A stretch of 64,000 nt of DNA from Herbidospora solisilvae (GTDB taxonomy: Bacteria; Actinomycetota; Actinomycetes; Streptosporangiales; Streptosporangiaceae), in contig NZ_WXEW01000005.1 in the NCBI RefSeq assembly GCF_009901565.1, positions 124,001 to 188,000 on the forward strand. The letters run 5' to 3'. Each line of letters starts with the position of its first letter. Within the stretch, counting starts at the first letter, position 1. Shown here one piece after another: positions 7,934-17,066 of this stretch. A program made the position numbers and the translations under genes. A model generated the notes under the pieces. It was not told the DNA's origin, searched no databases, and saw only the letters and a program-made list of their open reading frames with translations.

Positions 7934-9058
7934 TCATCCGCGTGCTCCGCGGCGTTTCGCCGCTCGGTCGAGTGCCCAGATGTAGTACCAGGGGCCGCTG
8001 CGGATCGCGCGGAGGCTGTTCTGGTTCATCGCCTGGATGACGCCCCACAGCCCGCCCGTCGCGCCGAGGATGCCCAGCGCGGGCAGGAGCGCCGGCCCGT
8101 GGACGGCCACGAGCGTGGCGCTCACCGTGCCCACGACGGCCCCGCTCGCGGCGACCGCCCGGGTGCTCCGGACCCTCGCCATCTCGTCACGGCAGTCGAG
8201 GATGTGCCCCTCGATCTCAAGGCCGATCCTGGCCAGTTCCCGCTCGGACTGGACGGCGTCATGCGCCTGGTCGAGTCTGGCGAGCGTCTGGCGCAGGTGG
8301 TTGCGGAGACGTTCGTAGGACCCGAACTCCTCGACGGTGATCTTGCCGAAATCGCGCAGACCGACCCCGTCGATGAACGGCAGGTCCATCTCCAGGATCG
8401 GCCGGACGACTCTGCTCTTGACCGGCCTGTCACCGGAGACCTCGATCGCCCGGCGCCCCTCGACGAGAAAGTCGATCACGTTCTTGTGCTTGACCGGCTT
8501 CGTCTTGCCGACGGCGCGTCCGTCCTCCAGACGTTGGGTGCGGACACTGTAGCTGGGCAGATACCACGCGAGTCCGGCCCGCAGCAGGGGCTCGGCGTCT
8601 CTGATCCAGGTTCCGAGACGCGCGAGGTCGGGCGTGGTGAATCCGACGTACCGGTCGTCCCAGGCCTCGGCGTATCCGTCCCTCTTCCGGGACCCCTCCG
8701 CCACGCCGAAGTAGTTCGTCGGCATGTCGCCCAGATTCGGCTTGTCGGAGCTGTATCGGTGAATTTCGTGGTACTTCCCGCGCCAGTCGTCCGACAGCAG
8801 CAGCGTGTCGGAGATGAGCGAGACGCGCTTGGTGATCAGGTCGAAGGAGCCCCGCCGGACGCCGAGACCGACGTCGAACGTGTGGTTGCCGATTCCGGCG
8901 CGGTCGGTCAGCGTGGCCCTGTGGTCGTCCCAGAAGTAGACGGCGTACCGCCGCGCGACCTCCTCCGGGGGATCCTGAGGAGACACATGGCGGTAGAACC
9001 GCCGCATGTGCTTGGCGATGACATGATCCTGAACGCCTCCGCGCCGCCACGGCCACAT
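7934..9058 (-). CDS. Hypothetical protein with C-terminal membrane hairpin
   Basis: A 374-residue protein of unrecognised family. The first ~200 residues are a mixed alpha/beta domain rich in aromatic and charged residues. Residues about 240-300 are strongly helical, with heptad-like Leu/Glu/Arg spacing around YERLRNHLRQTLARLD, probably a coiled coil. Residues about 305-345 form one or two membrane helices (VVGTVSATLVAV and ALLPALGILGATGGLW), followed by a short basic tail. This suggests a cytosolic domain on a stalk tethered to the membrane. The ATG at 9058 is the only good start. It is convergent with the small zinc-ribbon gene (16 bp between stops). Confidence 0.75.
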   Translation of the reverse strand: MWPWRRGGVQDHVIAKHMRRFYRHVSPQDPPEEVARRYAVYFWDDHRATLTDRAGIGNHTFDVGLGVRRGSFDLITKRVSLISDTLLLSDDWRGKYHEIHRYSSDKPNLGDMPTNYFGVAEGSRKRDGYAEAWDDRYVGFTTPDLARLGTWIRDAEPLLRAGLAWYLPSYSVRTQRLEDGRAVGKTKPVKHKNVIDFLVEGRRAIEVSGDRPVKSRVVRPILEMDLPFIDGVGLRDFGKITVEEFGSYERLRNHLRQTLARLDQAHDAVQSERELARIGLEIEGHILDCRDEMARVRSTRAVAASGAVVGTVSATLVAVHGPALLPALGILGATGGLWGVIQAMNQNSLRAIRSGPWYYIWALDRAAKRRGARG

Positions 9059-9135
9059 CCATCAAGCGTAGATTCTGCGGACCTTGGCCGGCAGGGCGCT
9101 CCCACGGCCCCGCCGACCAAGGTCACGACCAGCGA

Positions 9136-11349
9136 TCAGCGCACGTACACGTTGGGCCTGGCCGGGGTCGCCATCCCGTCGCCGATGAAGAAACTCGGGT
9201 GGGGCGGCTGGTTGTAGGCGGTGTTCTGCCAGGCCAGCGCGGCGCGGTACATCGGGTCGTGCAGCAGCGTGTGGATCTTCACGCCGGTGACCGTGGGCGT
9301 CGAGTAGACGCGCAGCGCCCGGTTGTCGCTGGTCGGCCAGATCACCTCTTCGCGCCAGTCGCCGAGGATGTCGCCCGACAACGACGGGGTCGCCTTGGTG
9401 CCGTTGTTGGAGTGCACGCCCGAAGCGGTCAGCAGGCGGGTGTCGCCGCCGGTGCCGTACTTGTCGATGCGCACGTCGTCGAGGAGTTCGCGTACGGGAT
9501 CGGCGTCCCACCAGGCCAGGAAGTTGATCGACGAGGGCTCCCGGCCCAGGCTCGCGCCGGTCGGCGACCGGAGCGTGGTGTCGCGCGCCGACCACGACTC
9601 GGCCCCCGCGCTGCCGGCCCACACGTCGGCCGAGACGCCGCGGCCGTTGTCGCCGCCCGAGGCGGTCTGCCAGAGGATCTGGCCGGTCCGTGCATCGGCC
9701 ATCCACGAGCCCGGCTTCGAGGTGTCCTCGCTGACCTTGAAGATCTCCAGGCCCTGCCGCGCCGGATTCAGGTCGCCGACGTGCAGCGCGTCGCCGTGGC
9801 CGAGGCCGGTGCTGTAGAGGCCCGAGCCGTTGTCGTTGATGACGGCGGCGCCGAAGACGATCTCGTCGCGGCCGTCGGCGTCCACGTCGGCGATGGAGAG
9901 CTGGTGGTTGCCCTGGCCCGCGTAGGAGGTGGCGTTGTTGGAGTCGAAGGTCCACCGGCGGGTGAGCGAGCCGTTGCGGAAGTCCCAGGCCACCACGACC
10001 GCCCGGGTGTAGTAGCCCCGGGACATGATCAGCGAGGGGCGCTGGCCGTCGAGGTAGGCCGTACCGGCCAGGAACCGGTCGACCCGGTTGCCGTAGTTGT
10101 CGCCCCAGCTGGAGACGGTGCCGCGTCCCGGGAGGTAGTCGACGGTCGACATCGCGGCGCCCGTCTGGCCGTTGAACATGGTCAGGAACTCGGGCCCGGA
10201 GAGCACGTAGCCGCCGGAGTTCACGTAGTTCGCCGACGCGTTGCCGATCACGGTACCCCGGCCGTCGACGGTCCCGTCGGCGGTCTTCATGGCGACCTCG
10301 GCGCGGCCGTCGCCGTCGTAGTCGTACACCTGGAACTGCGTGTAGTGCGCCCCGGCGCGGATGTTGCGGCCGAGGTTGATCCGCCACAGGCGGGTGCCGT
10401 CGAGCTTGACGCCGTCGACGTAGACCGGGGACGTGACGCCCGACTGGGAGTTGTCCTTGGCGTCGTTCGGCTCCCACTTCAGGACCAGGTCGACGCGGCC
10501 GTCACCGTCGAGGTCGCCGACGCCGGCGTCGTTGGCGGTGTAGTTGGAACTCGGCGGCGTGATCGGGACGTCCAGGTAGCCGTTGGCGAACCTCAGCGAG
10601 GTCTCCGAGCTCGGCCCCTCCACGCCGCCGGTCACGGCCCTGATCGTGTACGTCGCGTCGGACGCCGCCCCGCTGTCCAGGTAGTTCGTGGAGTTGGAGA
10701 CGGTGGCCACGCGGGTGCCCGACCGGTAGACGTTGAACGAGGTGTCCCTGGCCTCGGTGCCGAGCAGCCGCCACGACACGAGGTTCGCGCTGCCGCTGCG
10801 GACCGAGATGACGCCGCGGTCGAGGTCCTCGACCTGCTTCGCGCCACTCGGCGTGGGCTTGGGCGTGGGCGTGGGTGTCGGGGTGGGTGTGGGAGTCGGC
10901 GTCGGCGTAGGTGTCGGGGTCGGAGTCGGGGTGGGGGTCGGCGTCGGGCTGGGCTGGGGGCCGTTGCAGGGGACGCCGTTGAGCACGAAGTTCGTGGGCG
11001 CGGGGTTGTTGGTGCCGCTCATCGAGGCGTTGAAGCCGAACGCGGCCGAGGCTCCCGTCCCCAGCTGGCCGTTGTAGCCGGCGTCGTCCGCCGTCACGTT
11101 GGCGCCGCTCTGGGTGAGCGCGGTGTTCCACGCCTGGGTGATCTGCTGCCCGGCGGTGAACGTCCAGGTCAGCCGCCATCCGTCGATGGGGTCGCCGAGG
11201 TTGTTGACGGTGACGGTGGTGGAGAAGCCGCCAGGCCACGACGTGCCGACGGAGTAGTCGATCCGACAGGCCACGGCGGCCTTGGCCGGACCCTGCCAGG
11301 CGACCGCGGCGACCAGCAGCCCTGCCGCGATGAGGGCGAAACGTTTCAT
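9136..11349 (-). CDS. Secreted rhamnogalacturonan lyase (PL11) with CBM2 and Pro-Thr linker
   Basis: Start taken at the ATG giving [18 protein letters not shown], a normal signal peptide; the frame is open a further 96 codons upstream without signal features. Domain order in the 737-residue precursor: signal (1-25), family 2 carbohydrate-binding module (about 26-129, with terminal Cys28 and Cys128 and conserved Trp residues), a Pro-Thr linker (about 131-167), then a fibronectin-like entry and an eight-bladed PL11 propeller with repeated DxDGDGxxD calcium-type loops (for example [30 protein letters not shown]). PL11 enzymes of the YesW/YesX type cleave the rhamnogalacturonan I backbone of pectin by beta-elimination. 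The CBM2 would anchor the enzyme to cellulose in plant walls. Confidence 0.93.
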   Translation of the reverse strand: MKRFALIAAGLLVAAVAWQGPAKAAVACRIDYSVGTSWPGGFSTTVTVNNLGDPIDGWRLTWTFTAGQQITQAWNTALTQSGANVTADDAGYNGQLGTGASAAFGFNASMSGTNNPAPTNFVLNGVPCNGPQPSPTPTPTPTPTPTPTPTPTPTPTPTPTPTPKPTPSGAKQVEDLDRGVISVRSGSANLVSWRLLGTEARDTSFNVYRSGTRVATVSNSTNYLDSGAASDATYTIRAVTGGVEGPSSETSLRFANGYLDVPITPPSSNYTANDAGVGDLDGDGRVDLVLKWEPNDAKDNSQSGVTSPVYVDGVKLDGTRLWRINLGRNIRAGAHYTQFQVYDYDGDGRAEVAMKTADGTVDGRGTVIGNASANYVNSGGYVLSGPEFLTMFNGQTGAAMSTVDYLPGRGTVSSWGDNYGNRVDRFLAGTAYLDGQRPSLIMSRGYYTRAVVVAWDFRNGSLTRRWTFDSNNATSYAGQGNHQLSIADVDADGRDEIVFGAAVINDNGSGLYSTGLGHGDALHVGDLNPARQGLEIFKVSEDTSKPGSWMADARTGQILWQTASGGDNGRGVSADVWAGSAGAESWSARDTTLRSPTGASLGREPSSINFLAWWDADPVRELLDDVRIDKYGTGGDTRLLTASGVHSNNGTKATPSLSGDILGDWREEVIWPTSDNRALRVYSTPTVTGVKIHTLLHDPMYRAALAWQNTAYNQPPHPSFFIGDGMATPARPNVYVR
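10853..10960 (-). repeat. Degenerate hexanucleotide repeat encoding the Pro-Thr linker
   Basis: The plus strand shows about 17 near-copies of GTGGGC/GTCGGC/GTGGGT in register with the reading frame, encoding (Pro-Thr)n between CBM2 and the lyase domain. Third-position variation is synonymous. Such tracts change length by slippage, so linker length is probably variable between strains. Confidence 0.85.
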
Positions 11350-11781
11350 AGCCGGTCCAATCTGGGGGAGCGTCAGGCCCAGAACGTAGAAATCCCGACT
11401 CAATTGGTCAACGATCGCCGACTTCGCCGTAATGTCATCCGAGGTCGTGACTGAAACGTTCAGATCGGCCGATTCGGACTCATGGGCCCCATGTCCATTT
11501 TTGATTGGCGGCCGGACCGCACGAGAAAGCCTGATCTGTCGGCACACGGCGCACCTGTCGGGCGGGGCCGACAATGGCCGACCCTTCGCCGGGATATCCG
11601 GATTTAGCCAGCGTACCGGCCCCGAAAAAAGGGACACAAGCCCACATCGCGGCGCTCGAATTTTTTCTTCGGAAGTTTGTTTACAGGCCCGATCGCCGGG
11701 GGTAGTTCAGGGGTGTCACTAAATAAGGCGCCACCCCCCGGGGCGAAAATCAAATGAGCTCGATATTTGTGGGGGTGTGTT
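11350..11781. other. Long intergenic region between divergent secreted-protein genes
   Basis: 432 bp without a credible gene. AT-rich patches at about 11390-11460 and 11640-11780 should contain the promoters of the lyase (minus) and the small exported protein (plus). Apart from the small inverted repeat listed separately, no known riboswitch or RNA was recognised. Confidence 0.6.
11451..11463. promoter_or_regulatory. LacI-like operator candidate upstream of the lyase
   Basis: CTGAAACGTTCAG is an inverted repeat (arms CTGAA and TTCAG) with a central CG, about 100 bp upstream of the lyase start. LacI-family operators often look like TGAAACGTTTCA; this copy is one base shorter. Low confidence without a regulator nearby. 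Confidence 0.3.
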
Positions 11782-12156
11782 GTGAGCAGGCTGATCGGCA
11801 GAACATGGGCGGTTCTCGTCTCGCTCGCCTTCGCCGTCATCGGATTGTTCGTTCCCGCAGGTACGGCTCTTGCCCTGTCGGTGACGCCGGTGCCGGACGT
11901 GGTGGTCGACACTGAGGAGACCGTCGCGGGACGCATCAATCTACCGCGGTGGCCCGGCGATCTCGCGCCGGGCGGAGATGCCACGGTGACGCGGACGATA
12001 AAAACAACGAGAAATTATCTGCTCGTCGAATTCGTGCCGGTGATTCTGGTCAGAGATAATCGGCCGGTTCAGGTATACGGCGCGTGGCGGCTGCCAACCT
12101 CCGCCCACGTCGCCGGCACCCCCGCACACCGGGCCCGCGCACCGCCTCACACCTGA
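11782..12156 (+). CDS. Small exported protein, unknown
   Basis: A GTG start gives a 124-residue product with a convincing signal peptide (RLIGRTWAVLVSLAFAVIGLFV, cleavage near ALA-LS). The mature part begins with an Asp/Val/Thr-rich segment and ends in a His/Pro/Ala/Arg-rich tail that looks like out-of-frame high-GC sequence. Codon use at 11995-12080 is more AT-rich than in neighbouring genes. It may be a shortened or frameshifted remnant, or a recently acquired gene. No family was recognised. Confidence 0.5.
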   Translation: MSRLIGRTWAVLVSLAFAVIGLFVPAGTALALSVTPVPDVVVDTEETVAGRINLPRWPGDLAPGGDATVTRTIKTTRNYLLVEFVPVILVRDNRPVQVYGAWRLPTSAHVAGTPAHRARAPPHT

Positions 12157-12522
12157 GCCGAACCAGCGACTTACCGCGAAAAGAGATCACGATTGGCGTG
12201 CCCCCACCAACGGGGGCACAGCGGTACCTTTTCTCCCCGCGAAGCTAGAAGGAATCGAACTCCGGCGCGTCTCCATGCCGCCGGTGGCCCCGTTCCGCAC
12301 CTCGCTCGGCGTGGCGACCGTCTTTTGACGTCCTGCCGCCCCGCGTGGTGACCGGCGGTGCCGAGGGGCGGGGCGAACGCGTGGCCATGGCTGAGCCGCG
12401 CCACAGCCCCGAACACCCTCCCTTCCTGCGCGACGAGATGACCACTGGGGATGACCACTGCGAAGGAGTGGACAGGCCTCTGAGAGCATCGGGTTACCAA
12501 CGACCGATGTCAGGAGATCCCT
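12157..12522. other. Intergenic region upstream of the acyl-CoA dehydrogenase
   Basis: 366 bp without a supportable gene. It begins with the terminator hairpin described separately and ends with the ribosome site CAGGAGAT of the acyl-CoA dehydrogenase. Short ORFs on both strands have no coding character. No RNA gene was recognised. Confidence 0.55.
12198..12219 (+). terminator. Terminator hairpin
   Basis: GTGCCCCC (12198-12205) and GGGGGCAC (12212-12219) form a perfect 8-bp stem with a 6-nt loop. CGAAAAG before and CTTTTC after can extend the fold, and the distal arm supplies a T-run, as in an intrinsic terminator for the small exported protein gene. Confidence 0.6.
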
Positions 12523-13656
12523 GTGGCCGTCGACCGGCTCCTCCCCACCCCGGAGGCCCGTGACCTGCTCGACCTCACCCGTGATGTGGCGGACAAGGAA
12601 CTGCTGCCCATCGTGGACCGGCACGAGCGCGCCGAGACCTATCCCGAGGGCCTGTTCGCGACACTCGGCGCGGCCGGCCTGCTGAGCCTCCCCTACCCGG
12701 AGGAGTACGGCGGCGGTGGCCAGCCCTACGAGGTCTACCTCCAGGTGCTCGAAGAACTCGCCGCGCGCTGGGCGGCGGTGGCCGTGGCGGTGAGCGTGCA
12801 CTCGTTGTCGTGCCATCCCCTGGCGACGTTCGGCACCCCCGAGCAGATCGAACGCTGGTTGCCCGACATGCTCGCCGGCGACCTCGTCGGCGGCTACAGC
12901 CTCTCCGAACCCCAGGCCGGCTCCGACGCCGCCGCCCTGACCTGCCGCGCCACCCGCGTCGCCGACGGCTACGAGATCAACGGCGCGAAGGCGTGGATCA
13001 CCCACGGCGGCCGCGCCGACTTCTACGCCCTGTTCGCCCGGACGGGCGAGCAGTCGATCTCCTGTTTCCTCGCACCGGGCCAGGTCGACGGCCTGACCTT
13101 CGGCAAGCCCGAAGAGAAGATGGGCCTGCACGCCGTCCCCACGACCAGCGCCCACTGGGACGGCGCGATCCTGCCCGCCGACCGGTTGATCGGCGCCGAG
13201 GGCCAGGGACTCCAGATCGCCTTCAGCGCCCTCGACTCGGGCCGCCTCGGCATCGCCGCCTGCGCGACCGGCCTGGCCCAGGCCGCCCTCGACGCCGCGG
13301 TCTCCTACGCGAAGGAACGCACCACCTTCGGCAAGCGCATCATCGACCACCAGGGACTCGGCTTCCTGCTCGCCGACATGGCCGCGGCCGTCGACTCGGC
13401 CCGCGCGACGTACGTCGACGCCGCGCGGCGCAAGGACGCGGGCCTGCCGTTCTCCAGGCAGGCGTCGGTGGCGAAGCTCGTGGCGACGGACGCGGCGATG
13501 AAGGTGACGACCGACGCGGTCCAGGTGTTCGGCGGATACGGGTACACGCGCGAGTTCCCGGTGGAGAGGTACATGCGCGAGGCGAAGATCATGCAGATCT
13601 TCGAGGGCACCAACCAGATCCAGCGATTGGTCATCGCGAGAGGCCTGGCCCGCTAA
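12523..13656 (+). CDS. Acyl-CoA dehydrogenase
   Basis: A 377-residue flavoprotein of the standard ACAD length with all three domains: N-terminal helical, middle beta (with YSLSEPQAGSD and KAWITHGGRADF at the FAD site) and C-terminal helical. The C-terminal region carries the signatures YAKERTTFGKRIIDHQ, QVFGGYGYTREFPVERYMRE and KIMQIFEGTNQIQR. The Glu in FEGTNQ is the usual catalytic base position of short/medium-chain and isovaleryl-type enzymes. It oxidises acyl-CoA to enoyl-CoA with FAD, passing electrons to ETF. Start: GTG preceded by AGGAG at a good distance. It is a lone gene, so substrate is undefined. It overlaps the PIN toxin gene tail-to-tail by 4 bp. Confidence 0.93.
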   Translation: MAVDRLLPTPEARDLLDLTRDVADKELLPIVDRHERAETYPEGLFATLGAAGLLSLPYPEEYGGGGQPYEVYLQVLEELAARWAAVAVAVSVHSLSCHPLATFGTPEQIERWLPDMLAGDLVGGYSLSEPQAGSDAAALTCRATRVADGYEINGAKAWITHGGRADFYALFARTGEQSISCFLAPGQVDGLTFGKPEEKMGLHAVPTTSAHWDGAILPADRLIGAEGQGLQIAFSALDSGRLGIAACATGLAQAALDAAVSYAKERTTFGKRIIDHQGLGFLLADMAAAVDSARATYVDAARRKDAGLPFSRQASVAKLVATDAAMKVTTDAVQVFGGYGYTREFPVERYMREAKIMQIFEGTNQIQRLVIARGLAR

Positions 13657-14219
13657 CCGCGATGGAGCCGGGAACGGACCTCCGCGACGAACCGGGGGAC
13701 CCTGCATTTCTCAAGTGAGGACAGGACGTCTTCGACAGTCATCGCGGGGTGCGGCGGTCTGCCGGTCGCCGCGGCCTGGTCCTTGACCACATTGAGGATC
13801 ACGGCCGGGGCGGACTCCAGTTCGTGAAGCAGGAAGGTGTCGGGGTCGAGCGGCTCGACGTCCCATGGTCGGCAGGCGGCGCGGGCGAAGTCGCGCAGAT
13901 TGAACGTGACGATCGCGTCGGCGTGCCCGCGCACGGCGGCCGCCAGCACATGTCGGTCTTTGGGATGGTTCGCCATGGAACGTTCCAGAGATTCCCAGCC
14001 CGTCACCATCGCTTCCGGAAACGCGCTCTGGACGAGTGACAACATCCGCGCCACCTTCGGCTCGGGCATTCCTTTGCGGATCAGGGCCTTCTGGGCCTCC
14101 GCCAGGATGCGCTCGCTCCATAACGGCTGGTAGGTGCCGGCCTCCGCGAGCCGCAGAAGGGTGTCACGCAGGGCGTTCGGATACAGAACGCATGCGTCCA
14201 GGATGGCGGAGAATGGCAC
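13653..14219 (-). CDS. PIN-domain ribonuclease toxin
   Basis: A 188-residue protein starting GTG (MPFSAILDACVLYP). PIN-fold acidic residues are visible: Asp8 in LDACVLYP, a Glu near residue 40 (ERILAEAQKAL), DRHVLAAAVRGHADAIVT around residue 95, and the final FNLRDF motif. This is the PIN_3-type family (COG1569-like), Mg-dependent single-strand RNases that usually act as toxins. A C-terminal helical extension of about 50 residues follows the PIN core. The HTH protein gene lies 33 bp upstream on the same strand and is the presumed antitoxin. Confidence 0.85.
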   Translation of the reverse strand: MPFSAILDACVLYPNALRDTLLRLAEAGTYQPLWSERILAEAQKALIRKGMPEPKVARMLSLVQSAFPEAMVTGWESLERSMANHPKDRHVLAAAVRGHADAIVTFNLRDFARAACRPWDVEPLDPDTFLLHELESAPAVILNVVKDQAAATGRPPHPAMTVEDVLSSLEKCRVPRFVAEVRSRLHRG

Positions 14220-14252
14220 GCGGACAGCATATGTACATTTCAGGAAAGCGTC

Positions 14253-14759
14253 TTAGGAATCGTCTGACGGCTTGTCGTATGTGCCCGCTTCTATGGATTC
14301 CTGAGTGAGTTCATCCAAGATGCGGCGCCGTTCGACACGTCGCTTTTCCTGATATATCAGGACATCTCGGAGCTTCACGCGCCGATGTGCTCCCGGACGG
14401 TCGGTCGCCCGTTCGTACGGGATTTCGCGGCTTTCGAGGAGCTTGACGAAAGTCGGCCGGGAGATTCCGAGAAGTTCGGCGGCCTGGTAGGTCGACAACG
14501 TCGTGTGCTGCGGCGCGACCGTCACGGCCAGACCCTGCGACAGCGCCTCGGCCACTTTCAGCAGAGCGTCGTAGACGGGAAGCGGCAACGGCAGTCGGGG
14601 CGAACCGTCTGGGCCGGTCAGGAGGGCCGGGCGGTCGGCGACCGGGCGTCCTCGCCTGTGTAGTTCCGCAACGAGATCGACTATGGCGGCCTGGTTTCCA
14701 GGATCTTCATCGGGGAGGAATGTCCTGGTGTCACCGGCGGCCAAAGATGTGTCGCCCAT
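14253..14759 (-). CDS. Excisionase-type HTH antitoxin, partner of the PIN toxin
   Basis: A 168-residue protein with a MerR/excisionase-like helix-turn-helix at about residues 88-135 (STYQAAELLGISRPTFVKLL, then RRVKLRDVLIY). The N-terminal ~80 residues probably contribute dimerisation. The C-terminal basic/acidic helix (QEKRRVERRRILDELTQE) is a good candidate for toxin neutralisation. Antitoxin first and toxin second, with a short gap, is the standard type II order. The AT-rich stretch 14790-14880 upstream, unusual in this genome, probably holds the autoregulated promoter. Confidence 0.82.
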   Translation of the reverse strand: MGDTSLAAGDTRTFLPDEDPGNQAAIVDLVAELHRRGRPVADRPALLTGPDGSPRLPLPLPVYDALLKVAEALSQGLAVTVAPQHTTLSTYQAAELLGISRPTFVKLLESREIPYERATDRPGAHRRVKLRDVLIYQEKRRVERRRILDELTQESIEAGTYDKPSDDS

Positions 14760-14880
14760 CCGAGACCTCCGTCACCTCATGCTGCCGTAGCCGGAACTCT
14801 ACCCTGAAACGAAAATATCGAAAACGTAATTGGTGAATTCTGTTGGAACACCCGGATTGTGAATTCGCTTGATCTTGTTT

Positions 14881-16842
14881 TCAGCCGGGTAGCGGGGGCG
14901 ACAGGTCCCAGACGCGGATCGACTCGTCGCGGCCGCCCGTGACGGCGACCGGTTTTCCGCCGACCGTGCCGAACGCCGCGCAGTACACGCGGTCGGTGTG
15001 CCCCTCCAGCGGGCCGCCGAGTTCGGCGCCGGCGGTCAGGTCCCAGACGCGGGCGGTCTTGTCCTCGCTGGCGGTGATCGCGATCGGCTTTCCGTCCGAC
15101 TCGCCCAGGGCCACGCCCCACACCCAGCTCGTGTGGCCGGTCAGCGGGGTGCCGAGAGTCGTGCGGGTCGTCAGGTCCCAGAGGCGGGCGGTCTTGTCCT
15201 CGCCGCCCGTCACGGCGATGGGCCTGCCGTCGAGTTCGCCGATCTCGACTGATCTGGCCCAGCCGATGTGGCCGGTCATCGGCTCGCCGAGTTGTTTTCT
15301 CGTGGTCAGGTCCCAGACCCGGACCCAGCCCTCGTCGCCGGTGCTGACGACGATCGGGACGCCGTTCGCCTCGGCCAGCGCGACCGCCCAGACGGCGCCC
15401 GTGGTGCCGGTCATGGGCTCGCCGATCTGCTCGCCGCTGTGCAGGTCCCAGACGCGGACGGTGCCGTCGACGCCGCCGCTGACCGCGATGGGGTCGCCGT
15501 TCAGCGTGCCGATGTCGACGCCCTTGACGCCGCCCTCGTGGCCGAGCATCGGGTTGCTCATCTGGGTGCCGTTGCGGAGGTCCCAGATGCGCAGTGAGCC
15601 GTCGTCGGCGGCGGTGACGGCGATCTCGGTGCCGTCGAGCAGGCCGACGGCGACGTCTCTGACCCACTTCTCGTGGCCGGTCATGGCGTACAGCTCGGAG
15701 CCGGTGTTCAGATCGACGACGCGGACCGTGTTGTCGTCGCCGCCGCTCACCGCCGTCGGCACCCCGTCGATGTCGATGAAGCCGATGTTGCGGACGTCGT
15801 CTTCCTGGACGTCGACCGGGCCGCCCACCGGGCGGCCGAAGGTGACCGGGGCGGGGGTCAGCGTGGTGCCCATGCGGGCGCCCTCGCCGGTCGTGGCGGT
15901 GTCTCCGTCGGGCCAGAGTTGCCAGGTCAGGATGCCGCCGGCCACCGCGACCGCCAGGGCGCCGGCCAGCCAGGCCGGTTTGCGGTTCTTCACCGGGGGC
16001 GCGAGCGGCATGGTCTCGACCGCGAACTCGTCGCCCGTCAGGGCCTTGACCAGGTCGGGGGCCGTCGGGCGGAGTGCCGGGTTCTTGTTCAGGGCCTGCT
16101 CGATCAGCGGCTTGAGGCCCGCGGGCACGCCGTCGAGTTGTGGCTCGCGGTTCATGATGGCGTTGATGATCTGCGGCACGGTCGTGCCGGGGAAGGCGCG
16201 TCTGCCGGTCGCGGCGAAGGCCATCGTGGCCGCCCACGCGAAGACGTCGGCGGCGGGGGTGACCTCGCCGTGCTCGATCTGCTCGGGGGCCATGTAGCCG
16301 GGGGTGCCGATCGAGCCCGACATCGTCGCGGTGTGGTCGAGGGCGCGGGAGATGCCGAAGTCGATCACGACGGGGCCTTCCGGGCCCATCAGCACGTTGC
16401 TGGGCTTGAAGTCGCGGTGCACGATCCCGGCCCGGTGGATGGCCGCCAGCGCGGTCGCGGTCGCCACGGCCAGGCGTTCGAGGCCGCCGCCCGTGCGGGG
16501 GCCTTCCTGCTGCACCACGTGGTGGAGGGAGGCGCCGGGCACGAACTCGCTCACGATGTAGGGCCGGTCGCCGAAGACGCCCATGTCGAGCACGCGGGCG
16601 GTGCAGAACGGGGCGACCCGGCGGGCCATCTCGACCTCGCGCAGGAAGCGACGGCGGTGGTCGGCGTCTTTCGACAGTTCGTCGTGGAGGACCTTCAGCG
16701 CGACCGGGGTGCCGTCGGGGGTCTCGGCGCGGTAGACCGCGCCCTGGCCGCCGTGTCCGATGCGGTGGAGGATGCGATAGGTGTCGATCGACGCCGGTAT
16801 GCCAGGCTCCGCGTTCACGACCTCATGATAGGAGCGGTCCAC
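14881..16842 (-). CDS. Transmembrane Ser/Thr protein kinase with seven-repeat WD40 ectodomain
   Basis: The 653-residue protein starts with a complete Hanks-type kinase domain (about residues 22-270): glycine loop GHGGQGAVY, ATP-binding Lys50, catalytic loop HRDFKPSN, DFG magnesium motif and APE. A Pro-rich juxtamembrane segment and one membrane helix (about 288-308, AWLAGALAVAVAGGILTW) follow. The outer half has seven WD40 repeats, each ending in V/I/L-W-D-L (the first reads VVDL), enough to close one propeller. Each blade also contains a G-x-P-I/V-A-V-T/S-G-G motif. PASTA domains are absent. The GTG at 16842 is used; the GTG at 16818 is an alternative. It probably senses an extracellular partner and phosphorylates cytosolic targets. 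It is monocistronic. Confidence 0.92.
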   Translation of the reverse strand: MDRSYHEVVNAEPGIPASIDTYRILHRIGHGGQGAVYRAETPDGTPVALKVLHDELSKDADHRRRFLREVEMARRVAPFCTARVLDMGVFGDRPYIVSEFVPGASLHHVVQQEGPRTGGGLERLAVATATALAAIHRAGIVHRDFKPSNVLMGPEGPVVIDFGISRALDHTATMSGSIGTPGYMAPEQIEHGEVTPAADVFAWAATMAFAATGRRAFPGTTVPQIINAIMNREPQLDGVPAGLKPLIEQALNKNPALRPTAPDLVKALTGDEFAVETMPLAPPVKNRKPAWLAGALAVAVAGGILTWQLWPDGDTATTGEGARMGTTLTPAPVTFGRPVGGPVDVQEDDVRNIGFIDIDGVPTAVSGGDDNTVRVVDLNTGSELYAMTGHEKWVRDVAVGLLDGTEIAVTAADDGSLRIWDLRNGTQMSNPMLGHEGGVKGVDIGTLNGDPIAVSGGVDGTVRVWDLHSGEQIGEPMTGTTGAVWAVALAEANGVPIVVSTGDEGWVRVWDLTTRKQLGEPMTGHIGWARSVEIGELDGRPIAVTGGEDKTARLWDLTTRTTLGTPLTGHTSWVWGVALGESDGKPIAITASEDKTARVWDLTAGAELGGPLEGHTDRVYCAAFGTVGGKPVAVTGGRDESIRVWDLSPPLPG

Positions 16843-17066
16843 CGAACCGCAGGATCACGATTCGGCCAGCCCCCCGCAGGCAGCGGCCGGGCGGAGAGGT
16901 GGATGCGGCGGGCGATCTCGCGGTTCCGCGGACGCTCCCCCGACGAGCCGAAGGCGCGCGGTCGGATCCGTGTGAACGCGGGTGAGAACGCACACGCTGG
17001 TTCACACGGCACCCCCGGATAGTCGGAGACGTCACGAAGACAGAAGTCCAAGAGGGGGACATCACA

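Noticed and set aside
10853..10960. Repeat array that could be mistaken for a CRISPR
   Set aside because: Units are 6 bp, in frame with a Pro-Thr linker, with no spacers.
9199..11454. 751-codon plus-strand frame over the lyase gene
   Set aside because: Antisense shadow of the PL11 gene; its GVGVGVG-type run is the reverse reading of the Pro-Thr linker.
11640..11781. Riboswitch ahead of the small exported protein
   Set aside because: The region is AT-rich with some inverted repeats, but no known riboswitch core could be matched.
12240..12270. GAATCGAACTCC resembling a tRNA T-arm on the minus strand
   Set aside because: No acceptor stem, anticodon arm or D-arm can be placed around it.
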